From Nanobdellati archaeon (lineage in GTDB: Archaea; EX4484-52; WAPT01), in the NCBI GenBank assembly GCA_015520605.1, contig WAPT01000019.1, positions 1 to 39,156 on the forward strand: 39,156 nt of DNA. The letters run 5' to 3'. Below, piece by piece: positions 20,152 through 30,520 of the stretch (the first letter of the stretch is position 1; each line of letters opens with the position of its first letter). The notes under the pieces are model-generated. The model did not search any database, was not told the origin of the DNA, and was given only the letters and a program-made list of their open reading frames with translations. Made by a program: the position numbers and the translations under genes.

Positions 20152-20706
20152 ATGTCAGCTGATGGTGTGGTGGAGGAAATATTGAGCTCAGCGAGGGAAA
20201 AAGCATCCGCCATTTTAAGAGATGCAAAAAAAGAGGCGAGAGAAATAATAAAGAGAGCAGAGGGGGAAGCAAAGCAGTACGAGGAAAGCTTCAAAGCGGA
20301 AACGGAGAAAATCCTCGAGGAAATAGAGAAAAGCGAGATAGCATCGGCAAAACTCGAGGCATCCAAGATAAAGATGAACACGAAAAAGAGAATCATAGAG
20401 GACTTTCTGAACAGTGTGCTTGAAGAAATAACGTCACTTAAAGAGAAAGAAGATTTGCTCAAGAGTCTCGCAGAGAAGGTAAAGGGAGAAATAGAGGTCG
20501 GTAGAATTTACTGTAATGAAGAGGAGAAAAAAATCATCAGGAAGCTCTTTCCGAAAGCAAAGATATCCTGTGTAGTGTGCAAAGGTGGCTTCATCGCCGA
20601 GAGCAGGGACGGAGAGGTATCCATAGATCTTACTTATGAAACTCTCCTGAGAAACATAAAAAGGAAGATACTAAAGATACTGGAAAAAGAACTTGAGTCC
20701 GCGTGA
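20152..20706 (+). CDS. atpE: A-type ATP synthase subunit E
   Basis: Position in operon; coiled-coil N-terminus SSAREKASAILRDAKKEAREIIKRAEGEAKQYEES. Confidence 0.93.
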   Translation: MSADGVVEEILSSAREKASAILRDAKKEAREIIKRAEGEAKQYEESFKAETEKILEEIEKSEIASAKLEASKIKMNTKKRIIEDFLNSVLEEITSLKEKEDLLKSLAEKVKGEIEVGRIYCNEEEKKIIRKLFPKAKISCVVCKGGFIAESRDGEVSIDLTYETLLRNIKRKILKILEKELESA

Positions 20707-21779
20707 GCATCATGCAACCCATAGACATCTTGGGCAGGATAAGCTTTGGAAAGTACCCCTATCTTGCAGCAAGGATGCGAGCAATGAAAAGCAAGTTGCT
20801 CACAAGGATTGACTACGAAAAGATTTTAAAGATGGACCTCTACACAATGGCGAAGTTTTTAGAAGAAAGGGGTTACTCCATCGACGAGGAAATCATAAGG
20901 GGGGGTTTTAAGGTTGAAGATGTGATTGAACTTGCTGCAAATGAAAGCCTTGAGTCCTGCTTCAGAAAGCTTCTGTTCATTACAGCCGGACAGACAAGAA
21001 AAATAATTCTTGCTTACGTGGTGAGGTACGATATTGAGAACATAAAAACATTGCTGAGAGGAAAGCTCGCGGAGGAGAGCGTTGAAAACCTTAGAAATCT
21101 CTGGATTTGTGGGGGTCTTCTATCGAAGGAGAAACTCGAGGAGTTATACATGCTTGACGATATCCATGAGATCTTCAGAAGGGTCAAATTACTCAAGATA
21201 GACCGAGAACTTAAAGAAGCGATAGACACTTTCAATACACAAGAAAGAGTTGATGTGCTGGAAAATGTTATTGACAAGAGGTACTTCAACTTCCTCCTCA
21301 AATACTCACAAAAACTTCAAAAAGACGGAAAAACACTTCTCCAGTTAATAAAAATTAGGTTCGATGTGCTTAACCTCAGAACCCTATACAGACTCAAAAG
21401 AGAGGGCGCTGGAAAGGAAGAAATAATGAAGTGGGTTTATCCTTCGGGATTGAAGCTGAAGATGAGAGATATAGAGCGGCTGGCCGCAGCACCCGATTTA
21501 AAAGCTCTGCATGAGATGGTACTGAACACCCCCTATGGAACGGTTCTGGACGGTGTTGATATTTCCGAATCTCTTATCGAGGTCGAGCTGAGACTTGATA
21601 CATATCTTCTCAACTTCGCCTCAACACTCATGCACACAAACCCCATCTCGATAGTACCCGTGATCGCTTACCTCATGATGAAGGAAGCTGAGACGAGCAA
21701 TATAAAGCTAATAGCAAGGGGAAAGGCGAGAGGCGTAAATGAAGAGTTCATAAAGAAATACTTGGTGATTTATTCATGA
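20703..21779 (+). CDS. atpC: A-type ATP synthase subunit C
   Basis: YPYLAARMRAMKSKLLTRIDYEKILKMD; C-terminal NPISIVPVIAYLMMKEAETSNIKLIARGKARG. Confidence 0.95.
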   Translation: MSIMQPIDILGRISFGKYPYLAARMRAMKSKLLTRIDYEKILKMDLYTMAKFLEERGYSIDEEIIRGGFKVEDVIELAANESLESCFRKLLFITAGQTRKIILAYVVRYDIENIKTLLRGKLAEESVENLRNLWICGGLLSKEKLEELYMLDDIHEIFRRVKLLKIDRELKEAIDTFNTQERVDVLENVIDKRYFNFLLKYSQKLQKDGKTLLQLIKIRFDVLNLRTLYRLKREGAGKEEIMKWVYPSGLKLKMRDIERLAAAPDLKALHEMVLNTPYGTVLDGVDISESLIEVELRLDTYLLNFASTLMHTNPISIVPVIAYLMMKEAETSNIKLIARGKARGVNEEFIKKYLVIYS

Positions 21780-22096
21780 CATTCGGAAAGGTTTATGTTG
21801 TGGGTACTCCGGAATTCACGCTCGGATTCAGACTTGCGGGTGTGAAGGATGTTATTGAGACACCCCCCGAGGACACGGAAACTTTCGAAAAGGTCATAGA
21901 AGAGATCATTAACAAAGGGGATGCAGCTCTCATAATCACGACCGAGGAGGAGTTTAGAAAGCTGCCAAAAAGGAAAAGAGAAATACTGGAAAAACTTACC
22001 GCGCCCATAATCATACCTCTATCTGAGGGGGAGATAAGCACAGAAGCCCTCAGAAAAAGAATCATAGAGGTGGTCGGAGTAGACCTCTTTAGGTGA
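21776..22096 (+). CDS. atpF: A-type ATP synthase subunit F
   Basis: VYVVGTPEFTLGFRLAGVKDVIETPP; operon position. Confidence 0.95.
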   Translation: MTFGKVYVVGTPEFTLGFRLAGVKDVIETPPEDTETFEKVIEEIINKGDAALIITTEEEFRKLPKRKREILEKLTAPIIIPLSEGEISTEALRKRIIEVVGVDLFR

Positions 22097-22125
22097 GACC
22101 ACAATCTTAGAAGAGGTGGTTTTTC

Positions 22126-23874
22126 ATGGCAGGTAAAAATGTTGGCTTGATCTATAGGGTTGCCGGCCCTGTGGTTGTAGCTAAAAACATGCAAGCAAAG
22201 ATGTACGATGTGGTTAGGGTAGGATATGAGAGGCTTATGGGTGAGGTCATTCAGATAAGTGGGGATAAGGTTGTCATTCAGGTTTATGAGGACACCACAG
22301 GCATTAAGCCAGGAGAGCCTGTTGAAAACACAGGAAAGCCTTTGACGGTCACACTTGGACCAGGACTTCTTGCTAACATCTACGATGGTGTGCAACGCCC
22401 TCTTAGTGTGTTGAAGGAGAAAGCAGGCGATTTTATAACGAGAGGTATAGAAGCATTTGCTTTGGATGAAGAGAAGAAGTGGGATTTTGTGGCGACCAAA
22501 AAGAAGAATGAGTATGTTAGACCTGGAGATATCATAGGCTATGTGGTGGAGTTCAACACCCAGCACAGGATAATGATACCTCCAGACTACAGAGGAGGGA
22601 AGATAGTCGAAATAAAATCCGGGAAATTTACCGTCAATGATGTTGTTTGCAGGCTTGATAATGGGGAAGAAATAAAGCTGTGTCACGAGTGGCCGATAAG
22701 GAAGCCACGCCCTTACAGGAAGAAGCTGAAGCCGGAAGTACCCCTAATAACTGGGCAGAGGATTTTAGATGCGCTCTTTCCGCTTACGAAAGGAGGCACT
22801 GCTGCAATACCCGGCCCATTCGGAGCCGGAAAGACCGTGACACAGCAGACTCTTGCCAAGTTCAGCGATGCCGACATAGTGGTCTATATCGGGTGTGGAG
22901 AGCGTGGAAATGAAATGACTGAGGTACTGGAAGAGTTCCCGCAGCTTGAAGATCCGAGAACCGGAAGACCTCTGATGGAAAGGACAGTGCTGATAGCTAA
23001 CACATCAAACATGCCTGTCGCAGCAAGAGAAGCATCCATATACACTGGTATAACCATAGCTGAGTACTACAGGGATATGGGTTATGATGTTGCTCTTATG
23101 GCCGATTCCACATCAAGATGGGCTGAGGCGATGAGAGAAATTTCCAGCAGGCTTGAAGAAATGCCGGGGGAAGAGGGTTATCCCGCTTATCTTCCCGCAA
23201 GGCTTGCTGAGTTTTACGAGAGAGCAGGCAGGGTCGTGCCTCTGGGTACAGATGAGGTGGGGTCTGTGACCATAATCGGAGCCGTATCCCCTCCTGGTGG
23301 AGACTTCAGCGAGCCTGTAACACAGAACACACTTAGGGTTGTTAAGGTTTTCTGGGCTCTGGATGCCAAGCTCGCTCACCGAAGACACTTCCCGGCAATA
23401 AACTGGCTTACATCTTATTCGCTTTACCTTGACACACTTGAACCTTGGTTTGCTGAAAAAATAGCGAGCGACTGGATGGAGCAGGTGAAGAAAGCTATGG
23501 AGATCCTGCAGGAGGAGGAGAAACTGCAGGAGATTGTGCAACTCGTTGGTAGTGATGCCCTTCCTCCAAGGGAAAGGGTAATTCTTGAAGTCGCGAGGAT
23601 GCTGAGAGAGTCGTTCCTTCAGCAGAATGCATTCCATGAAATTGACAGGTACTGCCCACCACAGAAAACCTATAGGTTGTTGAAGCTCATACTGCGCTAC
23701 GATACTCTCGCGAAGCATGCCCTCGAAAACAATGTGCTCGTTGAGGACATACTGAATGTTAAAGCAAAGAGGAAGATAGCGGAGCTTAAATTCGTAAAAG
23801 AATACGAGAAGGCTATGGATGAGATTGAGAAGGAGATGGAGGAGGAGTTCGAAGCTTTGGTAAGGGGTGAGTGA
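22126..23874 (+). CDS. atpA: A-type ATP synthase subunit A
   Basis: [60 protein letters not shown]. Confidence 0.98.
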   Translation: MAGKNVGLIYRVAGPVVVAKNMQAKMYDVVRVGYERLMGEVIQISGDKVVIQVYEDTTGIKPGEPVENTGKPLTVTLGPGLLANIYDGVQRPLSVLKEKAGDFITRGIEAFALDEEKKWDFVATKKKNEYVRPGDIIGYVVEFNTQHRIMIPPDYRGGKIVEIKSGKFTVNDVVCRLDNGEEIKLCHEWPIRKPRPYRKKLKPEVPLITGQRILDALFPLTKGGTAAIPGPFGAGKTVTQQTLAKFSDADIVVYIGCGERGNEMTEVLEEFPQLEDPRTGRPLMERTVLIANTSNMPVAAREASIYTGITIAEYYRDMGYDVALMADSTSRWAEAMREISSRLEEMPGEEGYPAYLPARLAEFYERAGRVVPLGTDEVGSVTIIGAVSPPGGDFSEPVTQNTLRVVKVFWALDAKLAHRRHFPAINWLTSYSLYLDTLEPWFAEKIASDWMEQVKKAMEILQEEEKLQEIVQLVGSDALPPRERVILEVARMLRESFLQQNAFHEIDRYCPPQKTYRLLKLILRYDTLAKHALENNVLVEDILNVKAKRKIAELKFVKEYEKAMDEIEKEMEEEFEALVRGE

Positions 23875-23876
23875 TC

Positions 23877-25298
23877 ATGGCCAAAGATGTTGCGAAGCTC
23901 AAGGAATACAAAACGATAGAAAGAATCGCGGGTCCCTTGGTTTTTGTCAAGAAAGTTAAGGATGTGGCTTACGGAGAGGTAGTGGAGGTCATACTTGCAA
24001 ATGGCGAGAGGAGATTAGGACAAGTTTTGGATAGCTCCGAGGATGTAGTGGTGGTGCAGGTTTTTGAGGGAACAAGCGGAATGGATAAGGAGAACACAAA
24101 GGTGCGTTTCACGGGAGAGGTGATAAAACTTCCAGTCTCTATAGAGATGCTCGGAAGGATTTTCAACGGTAGAGGAGAGCCAATAGACGGCGGACCAGAA
24201 ATCGTGCCGGAAAAGGAGATGGACATAATTGGAAGTGCCATAAATCCTTACTGTAGGGCTCCACCATCAGAGTTCATACAGACGGGAATCTCAGCTATAG
24301 ATGGCATGAACACTCTGGTTAGGGGGCAGAAACTGCCTATATTCAGCGGGTCTGGGCTCCCTCACAACGAAATAGCACTTCAGATAGCAAGACAGGCCAA
24401 GGTCGTTGGTGAAGATGAGAAGTTTGCCGTCGTTTTTGCAGCAATGGGTATAACTCACGAGGAGGCGCAGCGCTTCATCGACGAGTTTGAGGAAACAGGA
24501 GCTCTTGAGAGAGCTGTGGTATTTCTTAACCTTGCTGATGATCCTGCAGTTGAGAGACTCCTCACACCGAGAATAGCTCTCACAACGGCGGAATTTCTGG
24601 CCTTTGATAAGGACATGCACGTGCTGGTTATCCTCACCGACATGACCAACTATTGCGAGAGCCTTCGTGAGATCTCAGCCGCAAGAGAGGAGGTGCCTGG
24701 CAGGAGAGGTTACCCGGGTTACATGTACACAGACCTCGCGACAATTTATGAAAGGGCGGGGAGGATTAAGGGTAAGAAAGGGAGCATAACCCAGATCCAG
24801 ATCCTCACCATGCCGGGAGATGATATTACCCACCCCATCCCAGACCTGACCGGTTACATCACTGAGGGACAGATTGTGTTGAGCAGAGAGCTTCACCGCA
24901 GGGGAATATACCCGCCCATAGATGTTCTGCCGTCCCTTTCAAGGCTTATGAATGCAGGGATAGGGGAGGGAAAAACAAGGGCGGATCACAAACAGGTCTC
25001 AGACCAGCTCTATGCACTCTATGCAGAGGGCAGAGATTTGCGCGGATTGGTTGCCATTGTTGGTGAAGAAGCTTTATCCGAAAGGGATAAGCTCGTGCTA
25101 AGGTTTGCAGAGCGCTTTGAAAAGGAGTTCGTGCAGCAAGACAAGCACGAGGATAGAAGCATCGAGAAAACTCTGGAAATAGCATGGAGTCTGCTATCCA
25201 TGCTGCCGGAGGATGAACTGACAAGAGTATCGCCCGCGTTCAGGAAGAAATACTACAAGGGTAGAACTAAGAAAGAGAAAAAAGAAGAGAAGGGATGA
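23877..25298 (+). CDS. atpB: A-type ATP synthase subunit B
   Basis: [72 protein letters not shown] at 23877; GTG at 23871 is an alternative start. Confidence 0.98.
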   Translation: MAKDVAKLKEYKTIERIAGPLVFVKKVKDVAYGEVVEVILANGERRLGQVLDSSEDVVVVQVFEGTSGMDKENTKVRFTGEVIKLPVSIEMLGRIFNGRGEPIDGGPEIVPEKEMDIIGSAINPYCRAPPSEFIQTGISAIDGMNTLVRGQKLPIFSGSGLPHNEIALQIARQAKVVGEDEKFAVVFAAMGITHEEAQRFIDEFEETGALERAVVFLNLADDPAVERLLTPRIALTTAEFLAFDKDMHVLVILTDMTNYCESLREISAAREEVPGRRGYPGYMYTDLATIYERAGRIKGKKGSITQIQILTMPGDDITHPIPDLTGYITEGQIVLSRELHRRGIYPPIDVLPSLSRLMNAGIGEGKTRADHKQVSDQLYALYAEGRDLRGLVAIVGEEALSERDKLVLRFAERFEKEFVQQDKHEDRSIEKTLEIAWSLLSMLPEDELTRVSPAFRKKYYKGRTKKEKKEEKG

Positions 25299-25333
25299 TA
25301 CACAACAAAAATTAATCAAGGTGTGTAACTCCC

Positions 25334-25960
25334 ATGCTTGATGTGAAACCAACGAGATCGGAGCTGCTCAATCTGAAAAAGAAAATACAGCTTGCAAAGT
25401 CAGGACACAAGCTACTCAAGAAAAAAAGAGACGGCATGATAATGGAATTTTTCCGCGTACTGGAAGAGGCAAGGGAGGTGATGAAAGAGACAGCAGAACT
25501 TTACAAAGTGGCAAGAGAGCGACTGATTCTTGCAGAGGTTACTGAGGGTGCGACGAAATTAAGATCCATTTCCTTAGCTGTTCGACCTTTTCCGCCCGTT
25601 AAGCTCACGACATCCAACCTGATGGGAGTTAAGGTATCGCGCATTGAAGTGGAAGGCGGAGAATTACATATGCTGGAGAGAGGTGTCGGACTGTTGAGCA
25701 CGAAGGCGAAGATAGATGAGGCCTCATATTACTACAGGTTGTTGGTGGAAAAACTAGTGAAATACGCTGAATACGTTTCATCCATCCAGAAATTACTGGA
25801 TGAAATAGAAAAAACAAAAAGAAAGGTTAACGCACTTGAATACAACATAATCCCACGATTAGAAGATGCGGCTAACTTCGTCAGACAGAGACTTGAAGAG
25901 ATGGAAAGAGAAAATGTTTTCAGATTGAAAAAAGTAAAGAGTAAGAAGCGGAGAGCATAA
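25334..25960 (+). CDS. atpD: A-type ATP synthase subunit D
   Basis: VKPTRSELLNLKKKIQLAKSGHKLLKKKRDGMIMEFF; C-terminal KRKVNALEYNIIPRLEDAANFVRQRLEEMERENVFRLKKVK. Confidence 0.97.
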   Translation: MLDVKPTRSELLNLKKKIQLAKSGHKLLKKKRDGMIMEFFRVLEEAREVMKETAELYKVARERLILAEVTEGATKLRSISLAVRPFPPVKLTTSNLMGVKVSRIEVEGGELHMLERGVGLLSTKAKIDEASYYYRLLVEKLVKYAEYVSSIQKLLDEIEKTKRKVNALEYNIIPRLEDAANFVRQRLEEMERENVFRLKKVKSKKRRA

Positions 25961-25965
25961 TCGTT

Positions 25966-26184
25966 TCACTTTCTCTCCTTAAGTTTCCAGTAAACTTTCT
26001 TGCTTTCTCCGATCCTCGCTATCCTGTATTCGCAATCTATCTTCCCAGCATCCTTGAGTCTGTAACAGTGCGTGTTCGCGGTGCTCCAGCTTATCCCCAA
26101 CTTCTTTGCTATTTGGTATGTGGTGAGCGGTTCTTTCGCTTCTTTCAGCACTCTAATTATAGCGTTATCTATGCTTTCGGGCAT
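25966..26184 (-). CDS. Small winged-helix transcriptional regulator
   Basis: MPESIDNAIIRVLKEAKEPLTTYQIAKKLGISWSTANTHCYRLKDAGKIDCEY wHTH. ATG at 26184 preferred to the ORF-track TTG at 26229. Confidence 0.85.
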   Translation of the reverse strand: MPESIDNAIIRVLKEAKEPLTTYQIAKKLGISWSTANTHCYRLKDAGKIDCEYRIARIGESKKVYWKLKERK

Positions 26185-26197
26185 GAAAAAACACCAT

Positions 26198-26213
26198 TCT
26201 CGACGTATCGAGA
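26198..26213. promoter_or_regulatory. Candidate operator palindrome TCTCGA-CGTA-TCGAGA upstream of the wHTH gene
   Basis: 6-bp perfect arms with 4-bp spacer, just upstream of the ATG at 26184; minus-strand TATA-like TTTATATAG at 26246-26254. Confidence 0.5.
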
Positions 26214-26546
26214 TATAAACCTGATTCAAAATAAGACCACAACCTCTATATAAAGATTTCGGTTTTGAATAGTTGATTTATTGATGTTCTTACTTTTATT
26301 TTTTCCTTCCGACAAAAATACCCGTAAAACACATCTCCTTTATAATAAAATAAAACCTGCTTATCACAATACCTTAACTAATGTGATCTATATATTCGGA
26401 TAAAATACGCAACTAAGCATCTGTTTTCGAATCTCATGAACTAAGCAAGTTTGATTTCAAAAAAATATTTTAAACTATTCTTCTTTCTTGTTTCACGACT
26501 TTCCCTGTGGGTGATTTATTTTAAAGTTTTTCATTAAGGTAAGTTT

Positions 26547-26762
26547 ATGGAAACATTAGTAAATAAACGACCTGGGGTGTATGTTGTTAAAGACGTTTTA
26601 GGAGGCTATTGGTGTAAACAGAAACTTTATGAACTTGGCATATGTCCTGGAAAAGAAATAAAATTAATAACTTTTTGGCATAAAGGAGCGGTGTTGATTA
26701 GGGTTGAAAATACTAAAATAGCACTTGGTAGGCGCATGGCCAGTAAGATAATTGTGGAATGA
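26547..26762 (+). CDS. feoA: FeoA-domain ferrous iron transport protein
   Basis: 71 aa SH3-like: YWCKQKLYELGICPGKEIKLITFWHKGAVLIRVENTKIALGRRMASKIIVE; followed by feoB. Confidence 0.88.
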   Translation: METLVNKRPGVYVVKDVLGGYWCKQKLYELGICPGKEIKLITFWHKGAVLIRVENTKIALGRRMASKIIVE

Positions 26763-26860
26763 TGTTTTTATCGTGGTATGTCGGTGGTACTGCCAAATCT
26801 GATCATATAAAATAATTAAGACGGGCGATTGTATTGATGCTAATATATTCTAAAAAATTT

Positions 26861-26876
26861 CAATTAATTTTAATTG
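26861..26876. promoter_or_regulatory. Inverted repeat CAATTAA-TT-TTAATTG between feoA and feoB
   Basis: 7-bp perfect arms, 2-bp spacer, ~60 bp upstream of the feoB start. Confidence 0.35.
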
Positions 26877-26937
26877 CACGTATTTATTTGATGCTTGTCC
26901 TTTTCACAACAAAACATTAACATAAAAGGGGTAAATG

Positions 26938-28872
26938 ATGAGTGAAAATATATTGATAGTGCTGGTTGGACAGCCAAACGTTGGAAAAACAACATTATTT
27001 AATGGACTAACTGGAAATAAGCAATCCGTAGGGAATTGGCCGGGGGTTACTGTTGAAAAACGCGAGGGTGTGTTGAAAATCAACAACAAGGAATTTAATG
27101 TTGTCGATTTGCCCGGGATTTATTCGTTAATCTCAGATTCTATAGATCAAAAAATAGCAAGGGATTTTTTAATAAATAATGATGATGCAATCATTTTAAA
27201 CATTATTGATACTCCAAACATAAATAGAAACTTATACCTGACCTTGCAGCTAATTGAGATGGGAAAAAGCCCGATTTTATGTTTGAATTTAATCGATGAG
27301 GCCGAAAGATTCGGGATATTTGTTGATGATAAAAAACTTAGCAAAAAACTGAACTTACCAGTCATAAAGATATCTGGCAGGTATAATTTGGGAATAGACA
27401 AATTAAAAAAAGCAATCTATAACTACGAGCCAAGGGAACCCAACACGATAAAGTATTCCCCGCTACTAGAAGAATGCATAGGCGAGATTATCGAAAAACT
27501 AAATAACACACAACTCGACAAATTTTCCAAACTCCCGAAAAGATGGATAGCAATATCGTTACTTGAGGGAGATCCAGAAATCTTAGAGACATTTAAAAAT
27601 AATGACGAGATCATAAATCACGTAATAAAATTAAAAAAAAGAGTCGAGAATGAAATAAAGCACGATATCGAGAGTTATATTGTTGAAGAAAGATACCGTG
27701 TTTGCGACGAATTATTGAGAGATGTGCTGGCTTTCAATGAGGTCTATGATGATATTGATGTCATTGTTGTGCACCCGGTTTATGGTACTATAATTTTTGT
27801 AGGCGTCATGTATTTAATGTATAATCTCGTTTTTGGTATCGGAGGGATTGTTTCGAAGATGATAAAGGAGTTTTTTGAATTCATTAGTCAGATTCTAGCT
27901 AATATTTTACCGCCTGTATGTAAGGGATTCATTATTAATGGTTTGTTGGCGGGAGTTAGTGCCGTCTTGGCATTTTACCCCCAGATAGTTTTGATTATGC
28001 TTTTCATATCGCTCTTGGAAGATTGCGGGTATCTCGCAAGAGTTGCTGCGTTGACACATTCGGTAATGTCGAAGTTCGGTCTGAGCGGAAAATCGGCTGT
28101 ACCGATGATTTTAAGTTTTGGGTGTAACGTTCCCGGCATAATGGCAACACGAATAATTGAGGATTCAAGGGAGAGGTTATCGACAATATTGGTGACTCCT
28201 TTAGTGCCATGCTCGGCGAGATTTGTGATTATTGGGTTTTTGGCAGGAGCTTTCTTTGCATCACATAAGACGTTATTCACTTTGTCGATATTACTGATGT
28301 CGTTAAGTTTGATGTTCATAGTGTCTTTTTTGGTTGAAAAGCTTTTATTCAAGGAAAATATCGATTTGTTCATATTTGAACTTCCTCCATATAGAGTACC
28401 AGATTTGAGAAACGTCTTGAAGATGACATGGGAGAGAAGTAAAGAATTTTTAATAAAAGTAGGGACAATAATCGCACTAGGTTCTCTAACTTCCTATTAT
28501 ATTTTCAACTATCCGAACATGAGAGAAAGTTATGCGGCAACTATCGGGAAGGTTCTTGAGCGTATAACCTCTTTAATGGGGTTAGATTGGAGAGGGGCAA
28601 TGGCATTAGTATTCGGAATATTCGCAAAAGAACTGGTTGTTTCTACACTGAACATTGTTTATGGAAATGTCACCAATTATTTAACTCCTTTGGAGGCATT
28701 TGTTCTATGTTTGGTTTCAGTTATCTACATCCCGTGTTTGGCAACAATTGCTACCATTTATACGGAAACTAAGAGTATAAAGTGGACATTATTTGAGATA
28801 TTTTACAACCTAATCCTTGCGACTACGATAGGCATCATTGTTTACCATCTTGGAAAATTACTTGGATTTTAA
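26938..28872 (+). CDS. feoB: Ferrous iron transport protein B
   Basis: G domain VGQPNVGKTTLFNGLTGNKQSVGNWPGVTVEKREG, DLPGIYSL, NLID; membrane gate motifs LEDCGYLARVA, LSFGCNVPGIMATRII, TPLVPCSARF. Confidence 0.97.
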   Translation: MSENILIVLVGQPNVGKTTLFNGLTGNKQSVGNWPGVTVEKREGVLKINNKEFNVVDLPGIYSLISDSIDQKIARDFLINNDDAIILNIIDTPNINRNLYLTLQLIEMGKSPILCLNLIDEAERFGIFVDDKKLSKKLNLPVIKISGRYNLGIDKLKKAIYNYEPREPNTIKYSPLLEECIGEIIEKLNNTQLDKFSKLPKRWIAISLLEGDPEILETFKNNDEIINHVIKLKKRVENEIKHDIESYIVEERYRVCDELLRDVLAFNEVYDDIDVIVVHPVYGTIIFVGVMYLMYNLVFGIGGIVSKMIKEFFEFISQILANILPPVCKGFIINGLLAGVSAVLAFYPQIVLIMLFISLLEDCGYLARVAALTHSVMSKFGLSGKSAVPMILSFGCNVPGIMATRIIEDSRERLSTILVTPLVPCSARFVIIGFLAGAFFASHKTLFTLSILLMSLSLMFIVSFLVEKLLFKENIDLFIFELPPYRVPDLRNVLKMTWERSKEFLIKVGTIIALGSLTSYYIFNYPNMRESYAATIGKVLERITSLMGLDWRGAMALVFGIFAKELVVSTLNIVYGNVTNYLTPLEAFVLCLVSVIYIPCLATIATIYTETKSIKWTLFEIFYNLILATTIGIIVYHLGKLLGF

Positions 28873-28893
28873 AAGTTAAAAAAGAACAAATCT

Positions 28894-29523
28894 CTACTTG
28901 TTTGTATCTATTTCTATAGCCTTTCTTATCTGGTGAAGCAGCTCAGCTGGGCTTTTGATCGGATACTCAAGTTTGTCGAGTATCTCTTCTATTGGCCTGC
29001 CCTTTATCACGAGTCCACCGAGTCTGTTTTTCAGTGTGTTCTTTTCCACTGGAAAGTCTGCCCCCTTGAGCCTTGATAGCACATGTACCGCCCATTCGGC
29101 ACCTAAGCTTTTCACAGCCTGCTTAGTTATTTCTATTGCGAGGTTGATCTCATCCCTGCCTGCCATGATCTCTTGGTAAGCGAGCTTTGCAAGGGCCCCC
29201 GCTGTGTGTGTTCTCCTTTCCTCGTCCTTCTCCGCTACAATTTCCTCACCCAACTTTGCTTTAAGCACCTCAGGATCAGCTCTTAACATGTTCTGCACAC
29301 TCTGTTTTGTCATACCTAGCAATGACGCTATGGTTTCGGCGCTATAACTCTTATCCTTAGCATACACTATGGCATAGCTGGCTGCCATCAAGCTTGGAAG
29401 CCATGTTAAATTGCGGTGCTCCACAAGCTTTTTTGGCCCGCCGAGTATCTCTATACTCTTAAGAAAAACTCTCATTGCCTTTGAATCAACATCCTCCACA
29501 ACGGGCTTAACCTCCACTACCAT
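28894..29523 (-). CDS. KaiC-associated probable regulatory protein (near-KaiC domain type)
   Basis: HTH-like AETIASLLGMTKQSVQNMLRADPEVLKAKLGEE; 7-bp overlap with the KaiC-like gene in the same direction. Confidence 0.75.
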   Translation of the reverse strand: MVVEVKPVVEDVDSKAMRVFLKSIEILGGPKKLVEHRNLTWLPSLMAASYAIVYAKDKSYSAETIASLLGMTKQSVQNMLRADPEVLKAKLGEEIVAEKDEERRTHTAGALAKLAYQEIMAGRDEINLAIEITKQAVKSLGAEWAVHVLSRLKGADFPVEKNTLKNRLGGLVIKGRPIEEILDKLEYPIKSPAELLHQIRKAIEIDTNK

Positions 29524-30437
29524 GACTCACCACCCCCTCCAAATTTGAGTGTGCTCTGCTTCTGCGCTTCCTTTAATAGCTCATCAAGAGAAGGCCCCAC
29601 CCTCACAAGCCCCGTCTCAGTTATCTCGAATATGTGTGTCTTAGTGTCGTGCCCGCACATCCTGCAGCCGTCAATTCTGATCAGCCTAACTATTGAGCCG
29701 ATCGGTCTTCTGTAAATATTTGCAGCATATCTACTCATAATCAGCTCTTTGGAAAGCACAATGGAACAATCGACGATGTGGCTAACTGCATAGCCTCCAG
29801 CTGCCTCAGCGGTCAACTCTTCATGCCCGCTCCTCTTTTGTGATACGAAAAGAGCTGTCTGATGTTTCAGCTTCATAAAGTTGAACAACCTTCTCACTAC
29901 ACTCCTGGCCATCATTTCCTTAGCTTCGTAAAGTCCTGTTACAGAGTCTATGACTACAGACTTGGTCTCATAAGTATCTATGGCATACTCCAACGTGTTC
30001 AGCAAACTTGAAATGTCCTCCCTCAAGATTGCGTGTGTAGCAGCATCCACCATGATTATGTTGTCCTCTATCTCATCCCATCTGATTCCCATGGCCTTTG
30101 CTCTCTCCTTAAGACCCATGCTGACGAAAGCAGCAGGAGATTCGACGGTCACAAAGCAAACTTTGTACCCTCTTGAAGCTTGTGTAACCGCGAACTGCTC
30201 AACCATGAGGCTCTTACCGGTGTCAGAAACACCCGTTATGTTGACCACCGCCAGGTAAGGTATTCCGCCTAGGGGGATCTTCTTAACCTTACCGTCCTCA
30301 ATCTTCGTTGTGAAGAACATCTCGTCAAGCCCTTCAACACCAGTCGGAATCCCAAAGAGTTTTGGGGCTCTCTTGCCAACTTCCTCTAGTGTTTCCACAG
30401 CCCCCTCTATGACTTTCGGTTGTCTTGCCCCAACCAT
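29517..30437 (-). CDS. KaiC-like RecA-superfamily ATPase
   Basis: GVSDTGKSLMVEQFAVTQASRGYKVCFVTVESPAAFVSMGLKERAKAMG Walker A region; SVVIDSVTGLYEAKEMMARSVVRRLFNFMK Walker B region. Confidence 0.88.
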   Translation of the reverse strand: MVGARQPKVIEGAVETLEEVGKRAPKLFGIPTGVEGLDEMFFTTKIEDGKVKKIPLGGIPYLAVVNITGVSDTGKSLMVEQFAVTQASRGYKVCFVTVESPAAFVSMGLKERAKAMGIRWDEIEDNIIMVDAATHAILREDISSLLNTLEYAIDTYETKSVVIDSVTGLYEAKEMMARSVVRRLFNFMKLKHQTALFVSQKRSGHEELTAEAAGGYAVSHIVDCSIVLSKELIMSRYAANIYRRPIGSIVRLIRIDGCRMCGHDTKTHIFEITETGLVRVGPSLDELLKEAQKQSTLKFGGGGESW

Positions 30438-30520
30438 AATTTATCATTCGGTGAGAAATTTTTTAAATGAAAAGTTGAAAGCAAAAAAACTTTATATTGG
30501 GGTTAGAACAACCATTCATT

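Noticed and set aside
21793-22686. 297-aa minus-strand ORF
   Set aside because: Antisense to atpF and atpA, which are unambiguous.
26230-28872. Insertion sequence or integrated element around feoAB
   Set aside because: No transposase, integrase, terminal inverted repeats or target duplication seen; only a composition shift.
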